A stretch of DNA of 64,000 bases, taken from Hymenobacter fodinae (GTDB lineage Bacteria; Bacteroidota; Bacteroidia; Cytophagales; Hymenobacteraceae). Position numbers and translations under genes: made by a program. Location: NCBI RefSeq assembly GCF_004745825.1, contig NZ_SRLA01000001.1, positions 558,001-622,000 of the forward strand, read 5' to 3'. The notes below the pieces were generated by a model that was not told the origin of the DNA, did not search any database, and was given only the letters and a program-made list of their open reading frames with translations. Positions 27,061 to 35,288 of the stretch are shown piece after piece. Position 1 is the first letter of the stretch. Every line of letters starts with the position of its first letter.

Positions 27061-28740
27061 CTAAGTCTTCTGCACCAGTTTAAACCCATCCTTGGTTACT
27101 TGGTACTGCTGACCTTGGATGGTAATGGTTTCGCCTTCTAGCAGTTTGCTTAGGTTCTCGATGTCGCCCTCGATGGTGTGCAGGGTGAAGCCGTGTTTGC
27201 GGGCCAGGGCGAGGTAGCGCGGGTTGATGTAGTCGCGGACCCCGCAGAGGATGATGCGGATGTGGGCCGTGGTGTTTTTGAGGAGCTTGGCGTCGCGGGG
27301 GAAGGTGTAGTTGTCGGCAATCAAGATGAGGTCCGTGGGGGCGGAGTCAGGGCCGGTGAGCTGCTGGGCGTAGAGCAGGGCTTCGGCGTCATTTTCGGGC
27401 GCGTCGCCGCCCCCGCCGGCCTTCATGGTCTCGATGAGCTTGTTCTTGATGGCCTCGTAGCTATCCGTTTTCACGTGGTAGAGGCCGCCGGTTTTGCCCA
27501 CGCGCTTGTCTTTGTCGGGCTGGTCGTTGCCATCGTTGAAGAACACGAAGGTTTTCTCGTCTTCGAGGGCGCTGAGCTGCAGCCAGGCCAGTAGGTCGTA
27601 GGTGTAGGGGAACATGCTGCCGGTAGCATCGGTCACTACCACTTCCTTGCTCCACTCGGGGTGGCGCTGCATTACGCGGGAAACCACGTTGGCATCAGGC
27701 GGCAGAGGCAGCTCCTCGGCGGTGGTATCAGCGGCGGCCAGCAGCTCGCCTTTCTTGGTGATGCGTGCTTCGCAGTAGTCGTTTTTGTGCTGCTTGTTCT
27801 TCTTTTTCAGGAACACGCGGTAGAGCCGGGTCGCCGAGTCGGGGAGGGCGAAGTTGGTGAAGCCCATGTCGGCCTCGCCCAGCAGCTGAAACGGCCCAAT
27901 CGGCAGCCGGATAACGCCTTTGGCCAAAAACGGAAACATCTTCCGATCAATGGGGAAGCCGGAGTTAAACGCCACGCTCTTCCGGATGGCTTCTTCCAGC
28001 TCAGCGGTGCAAAGTGGCCTAGCGGTAGGCAGCACCTTCACCGTTTGGAGGGTGCCATTGGCGGCTACCGTGAGCTCAAACTTTACGATTTGGGCGTCGC
28101 GCTGGGGGCAGTGGTAGAGGCGGCGCAGGCTACGGGCCATCTGGCGGTTGCTGAAGCGGCTGGCTGGCAGGTTGCAGGCCACCTTTTTGCCGGGGGCTTT
28201 CTTGCTGGCCTTGGGGCGCTTCTTTTCCAGGATGCGCAGCTTGCGCGTGAGGCTGTCGAGGTCGGCGCGGCTGGTGGCGGCAGTGGCGTGCCGGGCCACG
28301 TACACCACAAACCCATGAAAAAACGGCTGGCACTCGGCGGGGCTGTTGCAGCCGGTTTGCTCCACCAGCGTCCAAGTCACGGACTCATCCTGCAGCAGAC
28401 CGGGTAGGCCACTCGCCAGGTTGCGGATGCGGCTGAGGTTGAGCTGGCGTTGGTTGAAGGCGGGGTTGAGGCGGAAGGCCGTGTATACCAGATCAACCCG
28501 CACAATGTGGCGGTCCTGCAAGTGCAGGGCCTGCAGGTCGGCACCCGAGAAGGTGGAGGGCAGCCGCAGGGCCTCCAGGTCGGGTAGGGGCTGGTAGCGC
28601 GCGGTGCGGTAGGCGTTGAGCTGGTCGTAAAAAGTGTTTAGCTCGGCGTCAGAAACGGATGCGGTTTGGGCGTTGGTGGCAACGGTGGCTAGCAGTAGAA
28701 ATAGGCTACAGAGAACAGCCCGCACTGGAACAGGAAACAT
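27061..28740 (-). CDS. Secreted protein with von Willebrand A-like domain
   Basis: A 559-residue protein with a signal peptide (LCSLFLLLATVATNAQ). Residues ~190-260 resemble a TonB C-terminal-like strand pattern (KFELTVAANGTLQTVKVLP). From ~370 a vWA-like fold starts with the MIDAS-type VVVTDATGSMFPYTYD, continues with FVFFNDGNDQPDKDKR and ends with DLILIADNYTFPRD and IRIILCGVRDYINPRYLALA. It probably binds a divalent metal and a protein partner in the periplasm. It lies just upstream of the AT-rich AbiTii-like gene on the same strand. The function is unknown. Confidence 0.78.
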   Translation of the reverse strand: MFPVPVRAVLCSLFLLLATVATNAQTASVSDAELNTFYDQLNAYRTARYQPLPDLEALRLPSTFSGADLQALHLQDRHIVRVDLVYTAFRLNPAFNQRQLNLSRIRNLASGLPGLLQDESVTWTLVEQTGCNSPAECQPFFHGFVVYVARHATAATSRADLDSLTRKLRILEKKRPKASKKAPGKKVACNLPASRFSNRQMARSLRRLYHCPQRDAQIVKFELTVAANGTLQTVKVLPTARPLCTAELEEAIRKSVAFNSGFPIDRKMFPFLAKGVIRLPIGPFQLLGEADMGFTNFALPDSATRLYRVFLKKKNKQHKNDYCEARITKKGELLAAADTTAEELPLPPDANVVSRVMQRHPEWSKEVVVTDATGSMFPYTYDLLAWLQLSALEDEKTFVFFNDGNDQPDKDKRVGKTGGLYHVKTDSYEAIKNKLIETMKAGGGGDAPENDAEALLYAQQLTGPDSAPTDLILIADNYTFPRDAKLLKNTTAHIRIILCGVRDYINPRYLALARKHGFTLHTIEGDIENLSKLLEGETITIQGQQYQVTKDGFKLVQKT

Positions 28741-28876
28741 AGAATAGGATAGCGAAGCACTAGGGAGTGCAAAATAGGGGTTTGCCGGGAGGCGGCCTAG
28801 CGGGGCGCCTCACCTCCTGGTCACCTTGGCTTAACGCGCCGCATCCTCCGGAGAGAGGAGTGCTTTCTAACATGAG

Positions 28877-28978
28877 AAACGTCATTCCGAGCTTGTCGAG
28901 GAATCTCGCATGCTGACGTCAGGGTTACTACCACGACATCAGCACGCGATATTCCTCGACAAGCTCGGAATGACGTTT
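28877..28978. repeat. Dispersed palindromic repeat (REP-like)
   Basis: Arms of about 44 bases (28877-28920 and 28934-28978) carry GTCATTCCGAGCTTGTCGAG and its complement, with inner ATGCTGACGTC / GACATCAGCACGCGA. It is related to the elements at 22480, 24203 and 31498. It lies between the vWA-like gene and the SUFU gene. Confidence 0.6.
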
Positions 28979-29011
28979 AGTTAGACTGCTGAAACGAAAC
29001 CGCCTCTTCGG

Positions 29012-29788
29012 CTACCACAGGCCTAGGAAACCTTTCTTGGCGGCTACGTTGGGGCGGTCTAGGTCTACCACGTCGGTGATGCCGCGCTCCTCGAACTTGT
29101 CGATTAGGGCTTCGGCGCCTTTGTTCATTTTCAGGTCCATTTCCTCCTTGTAGATGGCGTAGAGAGAATAGAAGTAGATGGTTTTCTCCTCGCTGATTTT
29201 CAACTCGTGAAATTCATCGGGCAGGCTGAGTGAGGGCAGAAGCAGCATGCAGCCCAGCTTGGTATTGGAGGCGAAGGGCTCGGCGTCTTCCCCGTTGGGG
29301 ATGGTGTGGCCAGAGCCCAGCCAGGTGCGGTACTCGTGGGGGAAGCGCGCCAGATACTTCAGCCACCGGATGGGCCAGTACTGGTCTTCCATGGCATCCT
29401 CGTCCTCGTACTCGGCGTCAGGGCCCATGTCGGGGAACTCCCAGGTGCTGGGCAGCAGAATACACAGCTCGGCGTAGCGCCAGTCCTCGGCACCTTCAGG
29501 CACCGTCATGGGTAGGTCACTCATACCAGAGGTAACTAGGGCCTTGAAGGGAAAGTCGGCACTGGGCTCCACGAAATGCACATCCAGGTGCACTTTGTCG
29601 GAAATAAGCTCGTGAAACACGCCGCTCACTGGGCCGATGTGGCGCTCAATATGGTCGGAAATGGCCTGAATGGTTTCATCGTCGCCGGCGGCCAAGGTAA
29701 ACTCTTCGGGCTCTACGTTCTCGTAGCGGTAAATGGGGCCACCAGCAGGCGTCAGTTCCTGCTCCGATTCGGGGTCTTGCTCAGTCAT
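29012..29788 (-). CDS. Suppressor-of-fused (SUFU) domain protein
   Basis: A 258-residue cytoplasmic acidic protein. The SUFU family pattern is visible: ISDHIERHIGPVSGVFHELI near residue 50, VHLDVHFVEPSADFPFKALV, ELCILLPSTWEF, WPIRWLKYLARFPHEYRTWL and the C-terminal KGAEALIDKFEERGITDVVD. In bacteria SUFU-family proteins are often immunity proteins of polymorphic toxins, but many stand alone without a known role, and no toxin gene is visible here. I chose the ATG at 29788 (MTEQDPESEQELTPAG); upstream codons encode no plausible protein. Confidence 0.88.
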   Translation of the reverse strand: MTEQDPESEQELTPAGGPIYRYENVEPEEFTLAAGDDETIQAISDHIERHIGPVSGVFHELISDKVHLDVHFVEPSADFPFKALVTSGMSDLPMTVPEGAEDWRYAELCILLPSTWEFPDMGPDAEYEDEDAMEDQYWPIRWLKYLARFPHEYRTWLGSGHTIPNGEDAEPFASNTKLGCMLLLPSLSLPDEFHELKISEEKTIYFYSLYAIYKEEMDLKMNKGAEALIDKFEERGITDVVDLDRPNVAAKKGFLGLW

Positions 29789-30012
29789 AGAATAAAGAAA
29801 GATGGAAATGATAAATAGGAAGGAGGGAATGTAGTTAAGCGCCGCTAGGCCACTATCACGTTGCCAGATGTATAAGAAGAAAAGTACTGGCACCGGCGGC
29901 CAGGGCTGCCCTGAAAAGGCCTCGCCAAGGAGGGGCACCCCAGGGGAAGCTCAGCAGAATGTACGGCAGTTTTAGTAACTAGTAGGGCGCATCTTTTATC
30001 TTTTTATTTGCG

Positions 30013-31275
30013 GTGATATATACTCGTTGGCGCCTGCTGGGCGCACTCTGCTTACTGCTCCTGCCCACAGTGCTACTCGCCCAAACCACGCTCACGCCGG
30101 CGCAGTACCAGCAGGATTTCGACTACTTCTGGACGACCGTCAACGAGAACTACTGCTACTTTGAGAAGAAGCAGACGGATTGGGCGAAGGTGCGCACCTA
30201 CTACGGGGCGCAGCTGCCGGGTATTACCACAAAGGCGCAATTCACGCGCCTGCTGGAAAACGCCCTCAACGAGCTCTACGACAACCACGCTTCCCTCTCC
30301 ACCAACCTACCCGACTCGCGCCGCCTGTTGCCCTCCGGCACCGACGTATGGGCGCAATACCAACAGGGCAAGCCGGTAGTGGTGGCGGTGCGCGTGGGCT
30401 ACGGGGCCGAGCGGAGTGGCCTACGCCCCGGCATGGAGCTGGTGGCAGTGAACGATGTGCCCCTAACCCAGGCCGTGCCGCCCCTGCTAGGCCACTGCCT
30501 GAAGATTGTGGATGAGGCTGCCCGCGAAGTGGCCCTCAACCAAGCCCTGGCCGGCACCCACGATATGCTGCGCAAGCTGACGGTACGAAGCCAAGGCCGC
30601 CTGCTGCAGTTATACCCCGATAAGCCCACCGCCCAGCTAGAGAACATCCGCTACGCGGGGCTGCTGGAAAGCCGGCAAATCGGCACCGTGGGCTACATCA
30701 AAATTAACAACAGTCTCGGCGACAACCGCCTGATGACCGCCTTCGACAGCACCCTGGATGCGCTGGCCGCCACTACGGGCCTCGTGTTGGACCTGCGCGA
30801 AACGCCAGGTGGCGGCAACTCCACGGTAGCCCGGGCTATAATGGGGCGCTTCATCACCCTGGAACAGGGCTACCAGCGCCACGAGTTTGCAGCGGAAGAG
30901 CGGGAGTTTGGCATCAAGCGCAGCACGATTGAGCTGGTCTCGCCGCGGGCCAAGCCCTACACTAGGCCACTCGTAGTACTGGTGGGGCGCTGGACGGGTA
31001 GCATGGCCGAAGGCATTACCGTGGGCTTCGATGCCATGCGCCGCGCCACTATACTGGGCACCGAAATGGCCCGCCTGAACGGGGCCATTGAGTCGTTTCG
31101 GCTGCCGAACGCGGGCTTTGGCTTTAATATCCCCACCGAGCGGCTGTACCGGATAGGTGGCCTACCACGTGAGAACTTCGTGCCCGCTGAGCAGGTAGAC
31201 CTTACTGCCCTCCCAGGCACCGATGCTGAGTTGAATAAGGCCCTGGAGTTGCTGAAAGCGGCAGCTAAACCATAG
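30013..31275 (+). CDS. S41-family C-terminal processing-type peptidase
   Basis: A 420-residue secreted protease. The signal peptide is MIYTRWRLLGALCLLLLPTV with a GTG start at 30013. A PDZ-like segment follows (GAERSGLRPGMELVAVNDVP), then the S41 catalytic domain: IGTVGYIKINNS, GLVLDLRETPGGG and VGRWTGSMAEGITVGFDAM with the nucleophile Ser near residue 330. The family cleaves C-terminal regions of envelope proteins. The usual SAAE around the Ser is SMAE here. A Lys or other base cannot be fixed by eye. It has a well-formed terminator and no obvious operon partner. Confidence 0.9.
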   Translation: MIYTRWRLLGALCLLLLPTVLLAQTTLTPAQYQQDFDYFWTTVNENYCYFEKKQTDWAKVRTYYGAQLPGITTKAQFTRLLENALNELYDNHASLSTNLPDSRRLLPSGTDVWAQYQQGKPVVVAVRVGYGAERSGLRPGMELVAVNDVPLTQAVPPLLGHCLKIVDEAAREVALNQALAGTHDMLRKLTVRSQGRLLQLYPDKPTAQLENIRYAGLLESRQIGTVGYIKINNSLGDNRLMTAFDSTLDALAATTGLVLDLRETPGGGNSTVARAIMGRFITLEQGYQRHEFAAEEREFGIKRSTIELVSPRAKPYTRPLVVLVGRWTGSMAEGITVGFDAMRRATILGTEMARLNGAIESFRLPNAGFGFNIPTERLYRIGGLPRENFVPAEQVDLTALPGTDAELNKALELLKAAAKP

Positions 31276-31344
31276 CTTCGGAGACCACCTGCCTGCGCAT
31301 GAATCTGGTCCTAGGCCACTAACCGGACCTATTAATAAGTGAAA

Positions 31345-31387
31345 CGCAAAAGCGGCTGGAGCTGTCAACGCTCTAGCCGCTTTTGCG
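31345..31387 (+). terminator. Terminator of the S41 peptidase gene
   Basis: A CGCAAAAGCGGCT-type arm pairs with AGCCGCTTTTGCG around an inner stem; the T-run is at the 3' end. Confidence 0.65.
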
Positions 31388-31497
31388 CATATATACCAAG
31401 AGAAGGTAGAGCTGCGTTATCCATATAGTATAGTGTATAAAATATGTTTGAAGCATCTGCTAATTCACTGCAGCTAAGGCTTTGGCTGAAGTATGTC

Positions 31498-31602
31498 CGT
31501 CATGCCTCATCTGGCGTCCGCTAGTCGAAGCATCTCTATCTCTGGCTAATCACTGGCCTAGCAACGAAGCGGTAGAGATGCTTCGACAAGCTCAGCATGA
31601 CG
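31498..31602. repeat. Dispersed palindromic repeat (REP-like)
   Basis: It starts CGTCATGCCTCATCTGGCG and ends CTTCGACAAGCTCAGCATGACG, with inner GAAGCATCTCTA / TAGAGATGCTTC arms. It holds a copy of the iterated 10-mer at 31552. It shares the GTCATnC.GAGC core with the elements at 22480, 24203 and 28877. Confidence 0.55.
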
Positions 31603-31646
31603 TTCTTAAGTAGCCGTGTATCTGCCTCACCTCTAACTAACCTCTT

Positions 31647-32807
31647 ATGAACCTCTTCCGCTTCTGGCGCCGTGCAGCCGCCAAGCCTTCTACCCCTAAG
31701 AGCCCGGCCCGCGAGTGGCGCGATGCTGTAGTGTTTGCCGTAATGGCGGCTACGTTTATTCGGTGGTCGGCGGTAGAGGCCTACACCATTCCCACGCCCA
31801 GCATGGAAAACTCGCTGAAGGTAGGCGACTACCTATTCGTGAGTCGATTGCACTACGGCCCTATCACGCCGCAAACGCCCCTGCAGGTCCCGCTTACGCA
31901 CCAGAAGTTTTGGGGTACTGAGGTGAAAAGCTACTCGGACGCCATTCAGCTACCTACCTATCGGTTTCCCGGTTTCAGCTCGGTACAGCGCAATGACGTG
32001 GTAGTCTTTCATGTGCCCCACGAGCTGGAGCGCCCCGCCGATATGCGCACCCACCTGATTAAGCGCTGCGTGGCCGTAGCCGGCGACACCCTAGAGATTA
32101 GGCAGGGGCAGGTGTTCGTCAATGGCCAGCCCGGGGCAGTAGCCGGAAAGCTCCAGAACACCTACTTCCTGCAAGTAGACCACCCCGATGATGCCGTGCG
32201 CCAAGCCCTGCACGACCACGGCGTGGTAGATTATAACGAACCCGACGGCATCCCGCAGGCCACCACCGACCCCGCCACCGGCAAGCCCGGTTTCCTCATC
32301 AGCTGCACGCCCGAGGTGGCCGAGTACTTCCGCCGCCAACCGTACGTGAAAGGCCTAACCGTCCCTGAGTACCAAACCCGGCTGTTTCCAGACGTAGCCG
32401 ACTTTCACAACCCAAATGCTGCCCTCAGCAGTCAGCCCCACCACTGGCAGCTAGATGAGTACGGCCCGCTGCCCGTGCCCCGTAAGGGCCAAACGATAAC
32501 GCTTACCCCAGCCAACGCCGCGGCTTATTACGCTCTGGTGGCTCATTACGAGGGCAACAAGGGCGTTACCTGGCAAAACGGCCGCATTTACCAAAACGGC
32601 CAGCCGCTTACGCGCTACACCATCAAGCAGAACTACTACTTCATGATGGGCGACAACCGCCACAATTCCGAGGACTCCCGCTTCTGGGGCTTCGTACCCG
32701 AAGACTACATCGTGGGCAAGGCCGTTTTCGTATGGCTCTCCATTGACCCCAACGCTGACCTACTGCACAAAATCCGCTGGGACCGGCTGCTTAGGCCTAT
32801 CAGCTAG
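31647..32807 (+). CDS. lepB: Signal peptidase I
   Basis: A 386-residue membrane-anchored serine protease that removes signal peptides after export. One N-terminal membrane segment (DAVVFAVMAATFIRWSAVEAY) is followed by the catalytic Ser box IPTPSMENSLKVGDYLFVSR. The Lys box is HLIKRCVAVAGDTLEIRQG, and the C-terminal box is MMGDNRHNSEDSRFWGFVP. The ~200-residue insert between the Lys and C-terminal boxes is typical of Bacteroidota forms. The stop TAG lies in a copy of the iterated 10-mer. Confidence 0.95.
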   Translation: MNLFRFWRRAAAKPSTPKSPAREWRDAVVFAVMAATFIRWSAVEAYTIPTPSMENSLKVGDYLFVSRLHYGPITPQTPLQVPLTHQKFWGTEVKSYSDAIQLPTYRFPGFSSVQRNDVVVFHVPHELERPADMRTHLIKRCVAVAGDTLEIRQGQVFVNGQPGAVAGKLQNTYFLQVDHPDDAVRQALHDHGVVDYNEPDGIPQATTDPATGKPGFLISCTPEVAEYFRRQPYVKGLTVPEYQTRLFPDVADFHNPNAALSSQPHHWQLDEYGPLPVPRKGQTITLTPANAAAYYALVAHYEGNKGVTWQNGRIYQNGQPLTRYTIKQNYYFMMGDNRHNSEDSRFWGFVPEDYIVGKAVFVWLSIDPNADLLHKIRWDRLLRPIS

Positions 32808-32844
32808 GCCAGTGCTGGACCTACCAGTGCTATGGTAAACACAG

Positions 32845-32882
32845 AAAAGCGGCTGAAGCTCTCGTAGCTTCAGCCGCTTTTT
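32845..32882 (+). terminator. Terminator of lepB
   Basis: A 16-bp perfect stem (32845-32860 with 32866-32881) is followed by TTTTT. Confidence 0.75.
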
Positions 32883-32936
32883 GCTGAGAAAGGATACGGT
32901 TGAACTGACCTTTCAGACTATTGGCAAAAGACCGAT

Positions 32937-34139
32937 CTACTCTTTTACCAGCCGTTGAGTCATTCTCTGCTGGTCTTTGGTGATAAGCAACAGTGTGTAT
33001 ACGCCAGTCCGCAGCGAGGCTACGTTAATCTCGTTGCTGCTGCCCAAGGTACCCTGCGCTTGTACCACGCCATACGCATCCGTAATCTGGTATTGGCTGC
33101 CGGTCAGGGGCACGGTAGAGGTGAGGCGCAGCTTATCGGTTACCGGGTTGGGGTACAGCTGAACGGCAGGCGCAGTAGCAGTGGCGGCCGCAACAGAGGT
33201 GGTGGTAGTAGCGGTGCTGCTGGCTGGGCTGATGCGGAGCCAGTTGAGATTCCAGCCGCCGGTTTGCGCAAACACCCCGAAGCTGTAGGTGCCGGCCGTC
33301 ACGCTCACCGTCTGCGATACGGTGGTCCAGGTTTGCCAGCCGCCGGTAGCCGGAATGGTCATTTTGCCCAGTTGAGTAGAGCCCGAGTTCAGATCCGATG
33401 ACAAGGTGCCACCGCTAGGGCTAGCCACGCGGTACTCGATGGTGTAAGTGCCGGTAGTGGGGAAGTTGACGTTGCTGTAGGCCAGCCAGTCGCCGGCATC
33501 AATGTAGCCCACGTTTAGGCCGCCGCCCGTGTCGGTGGTCGTTTGGGTTTGCACTCCCAACATGTTGCTGTAGGCCTCTGCCTCCAGGTTGATGGCAGTA
33601 GCAGTAGTGGCGGCAGGACCGTGCACTTCTACCTCATAGATGGAGTAGCCGTAGGTGGTAGCACGGCGGGTACCATATATACGCAAGTAACGGCCCCGAC
33701 CGGCCAGGCCCGTAATATCGTCTAGGCCACCATCGCCGTTAATGACCGAGTGAATGGAGGTCCAGGAGGCGCCATCGAGGGAGGTTTGCAGCTGGTAGTC
33801 TTTGCCGTACGCGGCTTCCCAGTAGATCTTCACCCGCGAGATATCCTTCACTGCGCCCAAATCGAGCTGCAGATACTGCGGATCGGCGAAGGCGCTGGCC
33901 CAGCGAGAAGTCATATTGCCATCAATGGCCTTGGCGGCAGTAGTACCCGTATTTTCACTGGATGAAGCCATTGCGGCCACGGGCGTAAGGCGGGTAGTGG
34001 CCGGAGTAGGCGTAGTAGGAGTGGTGGGGGTGCTACCGCTGAAGGGCAGGCTCACGTACAGCTGGCCTAGCTCAGTGAGCTGGCCCGAAGCGGCCCCGAG
34101 CAGGTTGATATTGGGTATCTCATTGTTGCGGCCCGAGAA
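32937..34139 (-). CDS. C-terminal half of an amber-split glycoside hydrolase: F5/8 domain, CBM6-like domain and T9SS sorting signal
   Basis: This frame has no ATG start and is in the same frame as the gene at 34140-34916, separated only by a TAG at 34140-34142. It continues the barrel end (FSGRNNEIPNINLLGAASGQ), a Thr/Pro linker, a discoidin-type domain (ASSENTGTTAAKAIDGNMTS, YLQLDLGAVKDISRVKIYW), a CBM6-like domain (INLEAEAYSNMLGVQT; YIDAGDWLAYSNVNFP) and a T9SS C-terminal signal (VQLYPNPVTDKLRLTS ending in QRLVKE). With the upstream part it would form one secreted enzyme of about 660 residues. An internal GTG at 34055 could start a fragment, but expression is doubtful. Confidence 0.8.
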   Translation of the reverse strand, partial: FSGRNNEIPNINLLGAASGQLTELGQLYVSLPFSGSTPTTPTTPTPATTRLTPVAAMASSSENTGTTAAKAIDGNMTSRWASAFADPQYLQLDLGAVKDISRVKIYWEAAYGKDYQLQTSLDGASWTSIHSVINGDGGLDDITGLAGRGRYLRIYGTRRATTYGYSIYEVEVHGPAATTATAINLEAEAYSNMLGVQTQTTTDTGGGLNVGYIDAGDWLAYSNVNFPTTGTYTIEYRVASPSGGTLSSDLNSGSTQLGKMTIPATGGWQTWTTVSQTVSVTAGTYSFGVFAQTGGWNLNWLRISPASSTATTTTSVAAATATAPAVQLYPNPVTDKLRLTSTVPLTGSQYQITDAYGVVQAQGTLGSSNEINVASLRTGVYTLLLITKDQQRMTQRLVKE

Positions 34140-34916
34140 CTAGGCGTAGCGAAACACCGCTGGCTCGTTCTCCAAATAATTTACGGCGGCAGTAAGGTAG
34201 CGCTTCTGCACGTCCAGCGTAATTTGGTCCTGGGGTTTATCGCCGCACGAAAACTCCGTGAGCCAGATGGGCTTGCCGTACTTCTTCAGCTCCCCAATCT
34301 TATCGCGCAGCCACTGCTCCTCACATACGTAGGTGTGCACGGCAATATAATCGACCTGACAGCTGGGGCAGGCGGCAAAGAAGGCGTCTAGGTACTGCGT
34401 GGGCGAGTAGTAGGTGGTGCCGTTTTCCGATACACAGTCGCCGCAGTAGTTCACGGCCGGCGACACAAGCTTGAGGTTTTTGCGGCGGGCTACTTCCTGC
34501 AGCGTAGGCCAGAGGGCCGCCGCCTGGGTAGGCGTGAGGTTGGCCTGACTGCGGAAGTTGGGCTCGTTGAACCCCAGTAAGTACTTGGCCCCGGCTTGAA
34601 TGTTAGCGGCTAGTCGGTCGGCGGTAAAGGGTGCCCCATCCAGGTCGCGCCCCCACTGCATGGGCACGTAATCAACTCCTAGGCCAGTGTAAACGCTGGC
34701 CGCCCCGGCTTCGGGCTTTGAGTACCAGTTGTACCACCAGCTAATGCCGGGGGCCAGGGCCTGCAGGTCGGCCGCTGAGTGGTAGCCGTAAGCAATGCCC
34801 CGCTTGGCGCTTTTGGTCTGGGCGCTGGCTTGAGACGGCCAGCAACTAAGCAGGGCCGCGGCGCCGAGCAGCCACCCCGTGGCTGCTCGGCGCAGGAACG
34901 AATAAAGCTTGTTCAT
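34140..34916 (-). CDS. GH128-like glycosyl hydrolase, catalytic half, ended by an in-frame amber codon
   Basis: A 258-residue secreted protein; the signal peptide is within MNKLYSFLRRAATGWLLGAA. It is a TIM-barrel enzyme of the glycosyl-hydrolase catalytic-core family related to GH128 endo-beta-1,3-glucanases. It shows GISWWYNW, YVPMQWG, LLGFNEPNFRSQANLTP (acid/base Glu candidate) and PIWLTEFSCGD (nucleophile Glu candidate). The frame stops after AVFRYA at a TAG where relatives have Trp (FRYAWF). The next codons continue in the same frame into 32937-34139, so this is a TGG-to-TAG nonsense change. The truncated enzyme would lose its binding domains and T9SS signal. Confidence 0.85.
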   Translation of the reverse strand: MNKLYSFLRRAATGWLLGAAALLSCWPSQASAQTKSAKRGIAYGYHSAADLQALAPGISWWYNWYSKPEAGAASVYTGLGVDYVPMQWGRDLDGAPFTADRLAANIQAGAKYLLGFNEPNFRSQANLTPTQAAALWPTLQEVARRKNLKLVSPAVNYCGDCVSENGTTYYSPTQYLDAFFAACPSCQVDYIAVHTYVCEEQWLRDKIGELKKYGKPIWLTEFSCGDKPQDQITLDVQKRYLTAAVNYLENEPAVFRYA

Positions 34917-35288
34917 AAAGGAAGGTGAATTGGTTGGTTAGGACAGTCACCACCAAATAGTTGAGTTTGGTGGTTTTCAAATATAGCTGTAATAAAACAA
35001 GAGCATCGTAAGCGCAAATCTTAACAATTCAAGGAGGTCAGCGCTACGCTTTATCTTACTGTGCTTGTGGTGCAAGCTGCAGAGTACTAGGCTGTACCGT
35101 AAAAAGTGTCGTTCAGCACTAATGCCGATCGGCGGCTTAGGATGCTGCCGGGTAGTAGCTAGAAATTACTGCTGCTGAGTTCTGGCCCGAGGCTACGGCT
35201 GAAAGCATAAGCCACGTCTGACTTGTTTCTGTTTCCTAGCTACTTTTAAATTTAGTAAGCCTAAAAGAAGCTTCCCAGCCGTTGTCCT
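34917..35288. other. Intergenic region between the split hydrolase and AraC genes
   Basis: This is a divergent promoter region with no gene or strong repeat that I can support. An AT-rich patch lies around 34955-35030. Confidence 0.45.

Noticed and set aside
27661..28407. 248-residue plus-strand open frame opposite the vWA-like gene
   Set aside because: It mirrors the GC-rich codons of the real gene on the other strand, has no recognisable domain, and the minus-strand product has a signal peptide and a MIDAS motif.
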